Assembly (NCBI GenBank): GCA_028713675.1
Contig: JAQTNV010000006.1
Location: forward strand, 2,199 to 66,198
Source of the DNA: a bacterium
GTDB lineage: Bacteria > Desulfobacterota > JAPLJL01
Direction: 5' to 3'
DNA length: 64,000 bases
The position numbers and the translations under genes were made by a program. The notes under the pieces are model-generated. The model ran no database searches. It was not told the DNA's origin and saw nothing but the letters and a program-made list of their open reading frames with translations. Below, piece after piece: positions 42,201 through 51,766 of the stretch (its first letter is position 1; the number at the start of each line of letters is the position of its first letter).

Positions 42201-43595
42201 CTACCATTTCCTTTTTCCCAAAAACCTCTGATACAGGAAAACAATCAGAAGCGTGAAAATTATCGCCAGAACGGCGGTAATAATATTTTTCGCCAGGCAG
42301 CCGCACTGGTTAGTGCCCGCCCCCGGCAGGACGGGCTGGGTTACCGCCTGGGTCGGCGGGGCCACTACCGGCACGGCTTGCACCGGGGGCACGGCCGCCT
42401 GGGTCACCGCGCCGGGCACCCCGGCGGGCGGGGCGGTCACGCCCTGAGGCGATACCGCCTCGGTGGTAACCGGGGCCGGGGCGGCTTCCTCGCTGATCGT
42501 TTCCTCTTCCGGGCCGGCGAAAAGAACATTTCCCGGGCCTTTGTAGGAAATGGCATTGCCGGCGACCGCCATCACGCGCTGGCCGTCACCCGACATGAAA
42601 AAATCGGTCTCAATCCCGGGGGCTTTCCAGGTCAGCTCGCCCTGCAAATCATAAACCCGCGGTCCCTCGACGGTATTAACCCTGATATATTTCTGCGCCA
42701 CCTTGACCGCGTTTAAGTCCCCGGGAAGGATCTTCGGCAGATCAACCTTGGCCCAAACCTGTTTCCCCGCCAGGTCAAAAAGGTAAAGGTATCCGCGGCC
42801 CTGGCCGTTTCCAACCATGGCAACCCTGTCTATCCCCTGGTTGATGCTTACCCCCAACGCGGCCTCATCCCCGGCCGCGGGGTCGGCGGTGACGGCCAAG
42901 CCCCATTTCCTGGTTCCGGCGGGGTCAAACACGCTCACGATAATTTTTCCCAGATCCATTTTCTGGCTCACAATCAGGGTTCCGTCCTGGGCCAGGTCGC
43001 AATTAGACCCCAGGTCCATCTGCTTGGTCAGCTTTCCTTCCCGGTTGAAGATACCCTGGTTGCTGAAAATAATGGTCTCGCCATTCTGAGAAATCAGCAT
43101 TTTTTTCCAGTCCGGCTTGATTTCCCAGGGCCCCTTGTTCCAGATGATTTTCCCCCGGACGTCCGTCAGGATCGCCCCGCCCTTCCGCCAGGAGGAAAAA
43201 AGGATATACTCACCGTTTCCGGAAAAGCGGCTGACCGCCGGCAAGTCCCGCATGGACCAGAGCAGCTTCGATTCGCGGGTGTAAACGTAAGCGTTACGGA
43301 CGGATTCGTCCGTTCCCGCGGTCTGGATCATGACATACCCGCCCTCCGGGGATACGGCCGGGGTCGCGGCTTTGTCGACTTTAAGGGTAAAAAACTGCTT
43401 TCCCGTATCGTCAAAGAGAAAAACCGCGTTATCCTGGCCCACCGCGATCAGCTTCAAATCATCCGAGACGCTGAGATTCTGCGCTCCGAGCGTGAGGGTG
43501 TTTTCCCACCCCGGTATGTCCGCCTCGGCCCGGGCCCCGGCCGGGATCGAAAGCATCACCATCACCGCGATTAATCCGATGCAATATTTTTTCAT
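42201..43595 (-). CDS. Exported beta-propeller protein with C-terminal membrane anchor
   Basis: The 464-residue protein has a signal peptide (to AGARA near residue 23), then repeated propeller-like strands (GQDNAVFLFDDTGKQFFTL, GKIIVSVFDPAGTRKWGLAV, GRGYLYLFDLAGKQVWAK). This resembles PQQ/WD-type repeats. A 65-residue Pro/Val/Ala-rich linker (about 365-428) precedes CGC, a hydrophobic helix (ITAVLAIIFTLLIVFLY) and the basic tail GKRKW. That ending resembles cell-surface sorting signals such as MYXO-CTERM, or a simple tail anchor. Function is unknown; it is probably periplasmic or surface-exposed. Confidence 0.7.
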   Translation of the reverse strand: MKKYCIGLIAVMVMLSIPAGARAEADIPGWENTLTLGAQNLSVSDDLKLIAVGQDNAVFLFDDTGKQFFTLKVDKAATPAVSPEGGYVMIQTAGTDESVRNAYVYTRESKLLWSMRDLPAVSRFSGNGEYILFSSWRKGGAILTDVRGKIIWNKGPWEIKPDWKKMLISQNGETIIFSNQGIFNREGKLTKQMDLGSNCDLAQDGTLIVSQKMDLGKIIVSVFDPAGTRKWGLAVTADPAAGDEAALGVSINQGIDRVAMVGNGQGRGYLYLFDLAGKQVWAKVDLPKILPGDLNAVKVAQKYIRVNTVEGPRVYDLQGELTWKAPGIETDFFMSGDGQRVMAVAGNAISYKGPGNVLFAGPEEETISEEAAPAPVTTEAVSPQGVTAPPAGVPGAVTQAAVPPVQAVPVVAPPTQAVTQPVLPGAGTNQCGCLAKNIITAVLAIIFTLLIVFLYQRFLGKRKW

Positions 43596-43785
43596 ATTTC
43601 CCCCTGCTCTCGACTTGGTTTTAGACCAAAACTCCGGACAAAACCCGTTTGTTAATTCTGACCGGTTCCGCTTTTCCTCCCAAAATGTTTGATTGGCTCA
43701 GATTATCTTTTTTTAATATTTATTTCAATCAAATCCTCAAATTCACCTGATTTCTCAAGCACCGGGAAGCGTTTATCAAGTTTTC

Positions 43786-44376
43786 TCACCAGTACCACTT
43801 CAGCAAAAGAAGGGTTTTGGTTTTCACCAGGTTGGCCTCGCTCTGATCATACCCGAAGGTATACAGGTGACCGACATGGCTGTAGAGAAGCTGGGCCTCG
43901 CCGCCGCCGCTCAGGTTTTCGGTAAAAAAGTATTCCGCCCCGGCCGCCGGGCCCACGGTCAGGTCATGCTTGGTCCCGACTTCGATATCCCCGTCGGAGG
44001 TGTCCCGGAGCCACCAGAAGGATATCCCGAAACGGATCCCCAGATGAAAATCGATCTTTTCCCGTTCATGACGCCAGAAAACCCCCAGCCCCAGCGGGAG
44101 AACGGTGCTTCTATCGCCGGCAGTTCCCACGAAATAGGAAAATAAACCGATCTCCGGCTCCAGTCGGAAGCTGGAGAAATCAACGGGGAAATATAGGCTC
44201 GGGAAATCCGCAGACACATACGGACTCGGAGCCTGGTTCGGGGACATGATGTTGACTTCCTTTCCCAGCCCCACTCCCATTCCGAAACGGAGAGGCTTTC
44301 CCTGGGCGAAAAGGTCTCCGCCCGTCAGAAGAACCATCACCACCGCGAGCAGGCACAGTTCAGATATTTTTCTCAT
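43786..44376 (-). CDS. Small outer-membrane beta-barrel candidate
   Basis: Starting at ATG 44376, eight bases after AGGAGG, the product has 196 residues. It has a signal peptide (CLLAVVMVLLTGGDLFAQ) and then alternating hydrophobic/aromatic strands such as LRFGMGVGLGKEVNI, FWRHEREKIDFHLGIRFG and AAGAEYFFTENLSGGGEAQL, ending KTLLLLKWYW. A C-terminal aromatic residue is typical of outer-membrane barrels. No specific function can be assigned. The longer frame upstream would start inside the YHS protein gene and is less likely. Confidence 0.7.
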   Translation of the reverse strand: MRKISELCLLAVVMVLLTGGDLFAQGKPLRFGMGVGLGKEVNIMSPNQAPSPYVSADFPSLYFPVDFSSFRLEPEIGLFSYFVGTAGDRSTVLPLGLGVFWRHEREKIDFHLGIRFGISFWWLRDTSDGDIEVGTKHDLTVGPAAGAEYFFTENLSGGGEAQLLYSHVGHLYTFGYDQSEANLVKTKTLLLLKWYW

Positions 44377-44435
44377 AAGAACCTCCTGGCGGCCCGATAT
44401 ATCCGCCGGACCGGCCGCCTGATTCGAACCCCGGC

Positions 44436-44618
44436 CTAGCGGCAGCATTCGCCGCCCTTCCGTTCCGGTGTACCCGGGCCAAGGTATTTCTGCGGATCTT
44501 TATCGAAGGTCTTTTTGCAGCCCGGGGCGCAGAAATAATAGGTCTTCCCCTGAAACTCGCTTTTCCATTTCGCGGTTTTCTCTTCCACGGTCATTTTGCA
44601 AACTGGGTCGATAGCCAT
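44436..44618 (-). CDS. YHS-domain metal-binding protein
   Basis: The 60-residue protein is one YHS domain: IDPVCKMTVEEKTA and then YYFCAPGCKKTFDKDPQKYL. The cysteines at about 7, 30 and 34 probably bind copper or another soft metal; CC near the C-terminus may add ligands. YHS domains often occur in or next to copper ATPases, and a Cu(I)-ATPase gene lies 145 bp upstream on the same strand. It may act as a copper-binding partner of that pump. Start ATG follows GGAGG. Confidence 0.88.
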   Translation of the reverse strand: MAIDPVCKMTVEEKTAKWKSEFQGKTYYFCAPGCKKTFDKDPQKYLGPGTPERKGGECCR

Positions 44619-44763
44619 TGTTCCTCCTTAAATAAGTTTCTGGTTTCGGGTTTCTAGTTTCTAGTTAAATACAAAAGACAAGCTAGATTAGCCCCCTCAC
44701 CCCTCCGCCGTCGCCAAGGCTATGACGGGCAGGCTGCTCTCCCACGCTGGGTAGAGGGAAATA

Positions 44764-46971
44764 TCAGGGAGCGGATCTTTTTATCGGTGGTATGTATCCT
44801 TTCAACATCAATGAAAGGCTGACCACCGTCACCGAACTCATCGCCATGGCCAGGCCGGCCCATTCCGGCTTGAGCGTGATCCCCCAGAGGGGATACAGGA
44901 TCCCCGCGGCCACGGGCACCAGCACCGTATTATAGGCGAAAGCCCAGAACAGATTCTGCCTGATCCGGGTCAGGACCTTTCGGCTCAACTGGATCGCCGC
45001 CACCGCGTCGACCAGATCATCCCGGATTAAAACAATGTCCCCGCTTTCGACGGCGACGTCCGTGCCGCTCCCGATGGCGATGCCGACATCCGCCTGGGCC
45101 AGGGCCGGGGCATCATTGATCCCGTCGCCGACGAAAGCCACGACTTCACCTCCGGCCTGGAGCTTCTTGACCTCGTCCGCTTTTTCCGCGGGCAAAACCT
45201 CCGCGGCCACCTTTTCAATCCCCACTTCCCGGGCCACCGCCCCGGCGGTTAATCGGTTATCCCCGGTGACCAGGGTCACGGTCAAGCCCATATCCTGTAA
45301 CCCCCGCACCGCTTTTCGGCTGGATTCCTTCAGCGGATCGGAAACAGCCAGGGCTCCCCGCAAATTACCGGCCACGCTGACCAGGATCACCGTTTTCCCT
45401 TCGCTTTCCAATTTATTGAGGTGTTCCACGGCCTCTTTTGATAATTCAACCTGATTGTCCCGCAGCAGGGCCCGATTACCGACCAGCACATCTTTTCCCT
45501 GGACCCTGGCTCCGACCCCTTGGCCGCTCAGGGTAAGAAGGCCCTCCACCTCGAAAAGCTCCAGGCCTTCCGCCCGGGCTTTTTTGACAATGCCTTCCGC
45601 CAATGGGTGCAGGGAATTCTTTTCCACGCTGGCGGCCAGCCGGAGAATTTCTTTCTCATTTTCTCCCCAGGTCTTAATGTCGGTGACCTCCGGCTTTCCT
45701 TTGGTCAGCGTCCCGGTTTTGTCCAAAACCACCGCGGTCAATTTTCCCGAAGCTTCCAGCGCTTCTCCGTTTTTTATGAGGACGCCGAGTTCCGCGCCCC
45801 GTCCCACCCCGACCGTGACCGCGGTGGGAGTGGCCAGCCCCAGGGCGCAGGGGCAGGCTATCACCAGGACCGAGATCAGACAGGTCAGTGCGAACAGCAG
45901 CGTGCTCCCCGCCAGGAAATACCATCCCAGGAAAGAGAGAATCGCGATCCCGAATATGATCGGGATAAAATAAGTCACCACCCGGTCGGCAATTCTTTCC
46001 AGCGGCGGCCGGGAACCCTGGGCCTCTTCGACCAGGCTGATGATCCGCGCGAGCACGGAATCCCGTCCGACTTTGGTGGCCCGGATCCGGATCACCCCGT
46101 TCTGGTTAAGCGTGCCCCCCACCACCCGGTCGCCGGTTTTCTTTAGAATCGGGATGGGCTCACCCGAAATCATGGATTCATCCACCAGACTCTCTCCTCC
46201 GGTTACCTCCCCATCCACCGGGACCCTTTCCCCGGGCCGGATGATAACGATGTCCCCCGTCTGGACCTCCTCGACCGGGACTTCGATCTCGAGTTTTTTC
46301 CCGGCCAGGCGCGCCGTCTTGGGCTTCAAACCGATCAATTTCTTGATGGCGTCGGTGGTTTTGCCCCGGGCCCGGGATTCGAGATAACGGCCCAGGGTGA
46401 GGAAAGTGGCCAGGAGAACGGCGGTATCGTAGAACATAAATTCGGCCGAGAGCACGATGCCGAAAGTGCCGAGCACGCTCGCGCCGAAGGCCGTCCCGAT
46501 CCCCAGGGAATACATCACATCCATGTTGAGTTTCCGGTGGCGCAAGGACCGGAACGCCGCCCGGAATATCGGATAGCTCAAATAAATAAAGACCGGGGAG
46601 GAAATCAGGAGCATCAGCAGTCCCGGGGCCAGGGGCAGATTTAAATCCTGGGGGATGAATCCGAGAACCATCAGGGGAATCCCGGCGGCAAAGCCGATAA
46701 TGATCCTTATTTTTTTGTCGCGGAGATCCTTTTTCCGATCCTCTTCCCGGTCAACATTTCCCTTAACCACTTCATATCCGGATTCCTTGATCGCGTTTTC
46801 CAGATCGTTAAGCGAAAGATGACCCGAGTTATATTCCACGCTGGCGGTTTCGGTGGCCAGGTTGACCCGGGCGTCAATAACGCCGTCAAGACTCCGGAGG
46901 GCTTTTTCAACGGTCTGCACGCACATCGCGCAGGTCATTCCGCTGATTCTGATCTCTGCTTTATTAGTCAA
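44764..46971 (-). CDS. copA: Cu(I)-translocating P-type ATPase
   Basis: The 735-residue P1B-ATPase has one N-terminal HMA domain (GMTCAMC, Cys14 and Cys17). The transport site is CPC in [11 protein letters not shown], the phosphorylation motif [11 protein letters not shown], and the hinge [11 protein letters not shown]. Asn-Thr in [11 protein letters not shown] (helix 7) and the Met-Ser-Ser of [11 protein letters not shown] (helix 8) are typical of Cu(I) pumps (P1B-1). It would export copper from the cytoplasm. The YHS gene downstream is probably part of the same unit. No CueR-like regulator is adjacent. Confidence 0.94.
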   Translation of the reverse strand: MTNKAEIRISGMTCAMCVQTVEKALRSLDGVIDARVNLATETASVEYNSGHLSLNDLENAIKESGYEVVKGNVDREEDRKKDLRDKKIRIIIGFAAGIPLMVLGFIPQDLNLPLAPGLLMLLISSPVFIYLSYPIFRAAFRSLRHRKLNMDVMYSLGIGTAFGASVLGTFGIVLSAEFMFYDTAVLLATFLTLGRYLESRARGKTTDAIKKLIGLKPKTARLAGKKLEIEVPVEEVQTGDIVIIRPGERVPVDGEVTGGESLVDESMISGEPIPILKKTGDRVVGGTLNQNGVIRIRATKVGRDSVLARIISLVEEAQGSRPPLERIADRVVTYFIPIIFGIAILSFLGWYFLAGSTLLFALTCLISVLVIACPCALGLATPTAVTVGVGRGAELGVLIKNGEALEASGKLTAVVLDKTGTLTKGKPEVTDIKTWGENEKEILRLAASVEKNSLHPLAEGIVKKARAEGLELFEVEGLLTLSGQGVGARVQGKDVLVGNRALLRDNQVELSKEAVEHLNKLESEGKTVILVSVAGNLRGALAVSDPLKESSRKAVRGLQDMGLTVTLVTGDNRLTAGAVAREVGIEKVAAEVLPAEKADEVKKLQAGGEVVAFVGDGINDAPALAQADVGIAIGSGTDVAVESGDIVLIRDDLVDAVAAIQLSRKVLTRIRQNLFWAFAYNTVLVPVAAGILYPLWGITLKPEWAGLAMAMSSVTVVSLSLMLKGYIPPIKRSAP

Positions 46972-47201
46972 ATTATCCTCAAATGGTGAGAGTGCGATAA
47001 ATTTTAATACATCTGGGATAAGGGAGCGAGAGGTAAATAATTGACGAATGTCCCTCGGGATAACTCGGGATAAAACGATTTACGACTTGTCCCGAGGCGA
47101 ATTTTGTCGAGGGATTGACGAATGAAAACCTTAATTAATGACAAAAATAATATTTGAAAAACAAAATATGGAGATGGAAAACGGGCGTGTTTTCCAATCT
47201 A

Positions 47202-47226
47202 CAATCGTCAATCGTCAATCGTCAAT
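47202..47226. repeat. Tandem repeat, 7-bp unit CAATCGT x3
   Basis: Three and a half copies lie 11 bp before the stop codon end of the fused CoA-transferase gene (47237). A second irregular repeat TCGGGATAACTCGGGATAA is at 47053-47075. The gap 46972-47236 holds no gene. Confidence 0.85.
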
Positions 47227-47236
47227 TTTTATGGTT

Positions 47237-49687
47237 TTAGTAAACCACTTGCTCGCGGGTGAGTTTTTCGATTTCTTCGCGGGAAATACCCAGGAGTTGG
47301 CCGAGGACATATTCGTTGTGCTCCCCGAGCATGGGGGCATGGCGCTGGATCTGCGCGTCGCCCGGGAAACCGGTTTTCCAGGGCGGGGCGAGGGCGAATC
47401 TTTCTTTCAATTCCGGGTGAGAAATCCTCAGTAACATTTCCCGGGCCCGGACCTGGGGATCATCAGGGATATGCTCATTGTCGAGCATCGGGACCGCCGG
47501 CACCCCCGCCTTCTGGAGAATCTCCGTTACCTGATAATCAGTCTGCCCGGAAGTCCAGCCGGTGATCAGGCGATCGAGTTCCGCCTCGTGCTTTTTCCGC
47601 AGTTCCCGGGTGCGGAAGCGGTCATCCCCGGCCCATTCCGGGTGGCCAGCGGCCCGGCAGAGTGCCTGCCACTCCGCCTCCGTCCCGACCGCGATGCTGA
47701 CCCACTGATCATATTCCCGGCAATGGTAGGCGTTGTGCGGGACAAAGACCTCATCCCGGTTTCCGTCCCGGAGATAAATCTCCCGGTTTAACGCGTACGC
47801 GACCAGCGCGTCGCCAATCAGGCAGCTGATCGCCTCGCGGGAGGAAATATCCACGAATTGCCCCTTCCCGGTCCGGTTCCGATAAATAAGAGCCGCCAGT
47901 GAAGCCAGGGCCATGGTGGTCCCCACGGAGGTATCCGCTCTCCCCCCAACCTGGATGGGAGGACCGTCCGCAAAACCGGTCAGATGCGCTATGCCGCTCA
48001 GGGAACTGAAGGAGGGGGCGTAGCCGGAGTAATCCTTCTCCGGCCCGGTGCACCCGCAGGTAGAGGAGGAAACCAGAATGATGTCCGGCTTGATCTTCTT
48101 CAAATCCTCGTAACCGATCCCGAGCTTCTCCATTACCCCCGGGCGGAAGTTGCAGGTCACCAGGTCGGAAATTTTCGTCAGGCTCCTGATGATTTCGAGC
48201 CCGCGGGGCTCTGAAAGTTTCACCGTCAGGCTCTTCTTGGACATATTCAGTTCGTTAAAGGGACCGGGTTGATTGACCCCGCCGTAGCTCGGGCCGGCGA
48301 TCAGGGACCTGACCCGGGAATGATCCAGGCGGCTCATGCTTTCCACCTTGATCACCTCGGCCCCCATGAAAGCCAGAAGCATGGTCCCGTAGGGGCCGGC
48401 CCAGGCCCAGCTGAAATCAATGACGCGGATGCCGGAAAGATCGAAGAAACGGTTATTCGTGAGCCCCGGGCTCGAGACGGCTCCCTTGGCCCGTGAATCC
48501 TCCGGCTGGAAACCCGGCTTTTTTTCGGACAATAGGCGATTATGTTCGCCGAGGCGCGGCGCGGGGCGGCGCAACCGCCAGGGGTTTTCGGGAAAACGGT
48601 AAGACGGCTGGGGGACCCGCAGTTTCCCGATTCCCGGTTGTTCCACTTCCACCATGAATTCCCGGGCGGCGGTCTGCTTGGAGTTGACCACACCCTCCGC
48701 GTCATACATCGGGGCGAGGGGCACCCCCAGGGCCTGCCCGCGGTGATAGATCTCTTCCCGCTTATGTTTTTTCATCCAGACCTGGATCTTCTCGTTAATC
48801 TCGTCGGCGTTCCAGGCCCGGGACATCTCCTCCCTGCAAATCTCCTCCCGGCCCCACTCCGGGTTGTCCATGAGCTTCATCAGGCCCTGCCACTGGTTTT
48901 CCTGAATGGCCACGAGGTTGATAAAACCGTCCGCGGTTTCCATCGGGCCCCCGACCACCACCCCCCGGAGATTGCGCCTCATCACCCCCTGTTCATTGGG
49001 GAAACGCAGGAGGTCCACCCGCCCGAGCGACATCAGGACTTCCTGCATGGAGATGTCCAGGTGGACGCCCCGTCCGGTTTTCTCCCGGGTGAGAAAAGCC
49101 CCCAGGGTGGCCAGCGCCGCGGTCTGTCCGCTGTCAAAATCATCACTGTATCTCGCGCCCTTGAGCGGCTCCCGATCCAGTTCCCCGGTCGGCATGAGCG
49201 AGCTTTGCCCGCTGGACTGGCAGGCATTCAGGGTCCGGGCCCGGTAGTCCCGGTAGGGGCCGGTCTGCCCGTAAGGCGTGATGGAGACCATGATCAACCG
49301 GGGATTTTCTTTTTCCAGGACCTCATAAGTCAGCCCGAGTTCACTCAATTCCCCGGGCTGGAAGGTCTGGACCAGGATGTCGGTTTTTTTTGCCAGCGCC
49401 CTGAAGATCTTCCGGTCCCCTTCTTTTCCGCAGTCGAGGGTGACTCCGTATTTATTGAGATTGAGCAGACAAAAGAGCCCGCTTTTTTCCGGGTGGGGTT
49501 TATTCCCGGCGAAAGGCCCCCGCCCCCGGGCCGGGTCGCCTTCGGGGGATTCGACCTTGATCACCTCGGCCCCGAAATCAGCGAGAAGCTTGGCGCAGTA
49601 GGCCCCGGAAAAACCCGGGCCGAATTCCAGGACCGAAATTCCGCTCAAGGGCTGATCCACGTTTGCTTTCATCTTCTCGTTAACCAT
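47237..49687 (-). CDS. Fused tandem CaiB/BaiF (class III) CoA-transferase
   Basis: The 816-residue protein contains two complete class III CoA-transferase domains in one chain (about 12-395 and 405-816). Each has the opening motif (VLEFGPGFSGAYCAKLLADFG / VIDFSWAWAGPYGTMLLAF in part), the GAEVIKVES motif, and the conserved Asp in GVHLDISMQEV and GQFVDISSREA, where the acyl-aspartyl intermediate would form. Normal family members have one ~400-residue domain and work as interlocked dimers; this fused form could give a hetero-pseudodimer. It lies in a fatty-acid cluster with an acyl-CoA dehydrogenase and ligase. Which CoA donor and acid are used is unknown. Confidence 0.9.
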   Translation of the reverse strand: MVNEKMKANVDQPLSGISVLEFGPGFSGAYCAKLLADFGAEVIKVESPEGDPARGRGPFAGNKPHPEKSGLFCLLNLNKYGVTLDCGKEGDRKIFRALAKKTDILVQTFQPGELSELGLTYEVLEKENPRLIMVSITPYGQTGPYRDYRARTLNACQSSGQSSLMPTGELDREPLKGARYSDDFDSGQTAALATLGAFLTREKTGRGVHLDISMQEVLMSLGRVDLLRFPNEQGVMRRNLRGVVVGGPMETADGFINLVAIQENQWQGLMKLMDNPEWGREEICREEMSRAWNADEINEKIQVWMKKHKREEIYHRGQALGVPLAPMYDAEGVVNSKQTAAREFMVEVEQPGIGKLRVPQPSYRFPENPWRLRRPAPRLGEHNRLLSEKKPGFQPEDSRAKGAVSSPGLTNNRFFDLSGIRVIDFSWAWAGPYGTMLLAFMGAEVIKVESMSRLDHSRVRSLIAGPSYGGVNQPGPFNELNMSKKSLTVKLSEPRGLEIIRSLTKISDLVTCNFRPGVMEKLGIGYEDLKKIKPDIILVSSSTCGCTGPEKDYSGYAPSFSSLSGIAHLTGFADGPPIQVGGRADTSVGTTMALASLAALIYRNRTGKGQFVDISSREAISCLIGDALVAYALNREIYLRDGNRDEVFVPHNAYHCREYDQWVSIAVGTEAEWQALCRAAGHPEWAGDDRFRTRELRKKHEAELDRLITGWTSGQTDYQVTEILQKAGVPAVPMLDNEHIPDDPQVRAREMLLRISHPELKERFALAPPWKTGFPGDAQIQRHAPMLGEHNEYVLGQLLGISREEIEKLTREQVVY

Positions 49688-49987
49688 CGAATAAATAAAT
49701 AACCCCTTTATGCATCAGCAAGCTGATGCACTCCATATAAGAAAAATCATTAATGATTTAACGGAAAGGAAAGAAAAAATCCAGACCGGACAAAATAAAG
49801 GGAACCCCAAAAAGCTCCCTAATTTCAAATTTCAAAGCTCAAATGCCAAATTAATGTCAAATTTCAAATCAACAAAACAACCCTTCGATCTCAAAGCTTG
49901 AAATTATTATTTTAGCAATTGTTAAAACATTATATTTTTTGGATTTGATTTGAACTTTGGATTTTGTCATTTGAACTTTTAGGCCAT
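49688..49987. other. 300-bp AT-rich gap with degenerate tandem repeats
   Basis: No convincing gene is found. The segment 49815-49880 is an irregular run built on AATTTCAAA and similar words, and 49935-49980 is a second run built on TTTGATTTGAAC. The middle is AT-rich and could hold a promoter for the CoA-transferase gene. Confidence 0.6.
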
Positions 49988-51226
49988 TTATTCGTAAATC
50001 TTCTCGTCCGCCGCCTCGGCGTTGACGGCATCCATCTCCGTGTTCCGGATCTTGGTGGATTCGGCCAGCACTTCCCGGTAATACTCGTGCTGGATAATCA
50101 GGTTCATGATCTCGCTTGTCCCCGTCCAGATCAGGGCCAGCCGGCTGTCGCGCAGGGCGCGCTCGATGGGGTAGACATTGGTATATCCGATCCCGCCCAG
50201 GACCTGCATGACGTTATTCACCACCCGCCAGCCCATCTCGGTGGCGTAGCGCTTGGACTCGGAAACCAGGCGGCGGGTGTAGCCCGTGCTTCCCTGTTCG
50301 TCCACCGCCCGGGCGGTGGCGTAGATCAGGGCCTGGGCCGCGTCCAGGTCCACGATCCCGTCCGCCACCTTGAAGCTCACCGCCTCGAAATCGCGGATTT
50401 TCTGCCCGAAGGCTTTTCGCTTGTTGCTGTAGCGGACAGCGAGTTCCAGGCCGGCCCTTGCGCCCCCGAGGCATCCGGCGGCGCTGGTCATCCGCTCCGG
50501 GATCATCATCTGGTAAAAAATCAGTCCCCCGGCGTTCTCCATCCCGACCAGGTTCTCGGCCGGCACCTTGGTATCTTTGAAAACAATCCTCCCGGCCCCT
50601 CCTCCCCTGGTCCCGAGCAAGCCGTAAACATGCTTGACCTCTACCCCCATGTCTCTTTCCACGATGAAAACGCTGATGGACTTTTGCGGTTGTTTGGCCT
50701 CCGGGTCGGTTTTGGCATAGACCAGAAAAATGTCGGCCCCCTCGGCCCCCACGACGAAACGCTTCTGGCCGTTGAGGATGTAGTGGTCGCCCTGTTTCCT
50801 GGCCACCGTGGTGGCCCCGAAGAAATCCGACCCGCCCCGCGGCTCGGTCAGGGCCTCGGCGCAAAAGATTTTCCCTTCCAGCAGGGGTTTGAGGTATTTC
50901 CGTTTCTGATCGTCATTCCCGAAAACATGCAGGGCCTCCCCGACGATGCTGACCAGCGAATAAAGACAGGCCAGGGAGGTGCCCAGTATTCCGATTTCCT
51001 CCAGGGCGATGATTTCCTCCTGCCATTGCAGACCCCGCCCCCCGAACTCCGGATCGAACCGCAATCCCAGGAGTTTCCTCCGGGCGGCCTCCTGGACATA
51101 CTCCCGGGGATAAATCACTTTATCCGCGTCCATGTCCATCAAGAGCTGTTTGGGAACCCATCGGACAAAATCCCTGACTTCGGTCCGGAGTTTTTTCTGA
51201 TTTTCCGTAAGCAGATGTTCAAACAT
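49988..51226 (-). CDS. Acyl-CoA dehydrogenase
   Basis: Starting at ATG 51226 after GGGGAGG, the product has 412 residues. It shows the FAD-binding segment [18 protein letters not shown] and the family motif [21 protein letters not shown], then [22 protein letters not shown]. The usual catalytic Glu in YEGTxEI is Thr (IWTGTSEI). A Glu is found instead in [11 protein letters not shown], the position used by isovaleryl- and long-chain acyl-CoA dehydrogenases. It would oxidise an acyl-CoA to an enoyl-CoA and pass electrons to ETF. The neighbours are the fused CoA-transferase and a long-chain ligase. Confidence 0.9.
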   Translation of the reverse strand: MFEHLLTENQKKLRTEVRDFVRWVPKQLLMDMDADKVIYPREYVQEAARRKLLGLRFDPEFGGRGLQWQEEIIALEEIGILGTSLACLYSLVSIVGEALHVFGNDDQKRKYLKPLLEGKIFCAEALTEPRGGSDFFGATTVARKQGDHYILNGQKRFVVGAEGADIFLVYAKTDPEAKQPQKSISVFIVERDMGVEVKHVYGLLGTRGGGAGRIVFKDTKVPAENLVGMENAGGLIFYQMMIPERMTSAAGCLGGARAGLELAVRYSNKRKAFGQKIRDFEAVSFKVADGIVDLDAAQALIYATARAVDEQGSTGYTRRLVSESKRYATEMGWRVVNNVMQVLGGIGYTNVYPIERALRDSRLALIWTGTSEIMNLIIQHEYYREVLAESTKIRNTEMDAVNAEAADEKIYE

Positions 51227-51370
51227 AAGCCCTCCCCATCTAGGTTCTGGGTTCAATGTTCAAAGTTCAAAGGTTTAAACCGTGAACGGTGAACCTGAAA
51301 CGTGGAACCCCGGTTGACTAATGTTCCTTTCTAAATTATAAGGTTATTGATTTCTATTTTCGAGAAAATC

Positions 51371-51601
51371 ATGAACGGAAATATCAACTGCCGGAATTGC
51401 CAGTTTTGGGTCGAGTTGGTCAGCGGGTTCGGGGAATGCCGCAAAAAGCCGCCGACACCCTTTGTCAACCCTAAAACCAACGACGCCTTCACCCGCTCCC
51501 TCTTCCCCACTACCCGTGAAGACGACTGGTGCGCTGAAATCCGGCCGCGGAAGACGGAAAAAAACCCGGCGTCCTCCTCTTCGGACATCCTCGAGATATA
51601 A
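51371..51601 (+). CDS. Small Cys4 protein, HiPIP-like or zinc-binding
   Basis: The 76-residue protein from ATG 51371 contains four cysteines at 7, 10, 23 and 54: NCRNCQFW, GECRKKPP and DDWCAEIRP. The spacing C-x2-C-x12-C-x30-C, with Trp before the last Cys, resembles small 4Fe-4S subunits such as the benzylsuccinate synthase accessory subunits, and also widespread uncharacterised proteins. A zinc-binding role is also possible. It is the only plus-strand gene within this minus-strand cluster. A longer frame from TTG 51347 is possible. Confidence 0.65.
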   Translation: MNGNINCRNCQFWVELVSGFGECRKKPPTPFVNPKTNDAFTRSLFPTTREDDWCAEIRPRKTEKNPASSSSDILEI

Positions 51602-51649
51602 TCTCAGGGTTCCGCCGCGTAGTATCTACGTAAATTTTTTCAGACGTCC

Positions 51650-51719
51650 GTCATCCCTGCGAAAGCAGGGATCCAGAAAATTCCGTAAAAATCTAGATTC
51701 CCGCTTCCGCGGGAATGAC
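51650..51719. repeat. Palindromic GTCATCCC...GGAATGAC repeat
   Basis: GTCATCCCTGCGAAAGCAGG, then ATCCAG...CTAGATTCCC and GCTTCCGCGGGAATGAC form a long imperfect palindrome between the Cys4 gene and the acyl-CoA ligase end. Both arms match the core of the composite element. Confidence 0.8.
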
Positions 51720-51766
51720 AAAGACAAACAAATCCCTCTGTAAACCGCCAGGCAAAACCGATTTTT

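Noticed and set aside
44416-44432. GATTCGAACCCC, resembling a tRNA T-loop on the minus strand
   Set aside because: No acceptor or anticodon stem fits around it, and it is squeezed between the YHS gene and the barrel gene start.
48542-49702. 386-codon plus-strand open frame opposite the CoA-transferase
   Set aside because: Antisense shadow; no domain, no ribosome-binding site, and the opposite strand is fully explained.
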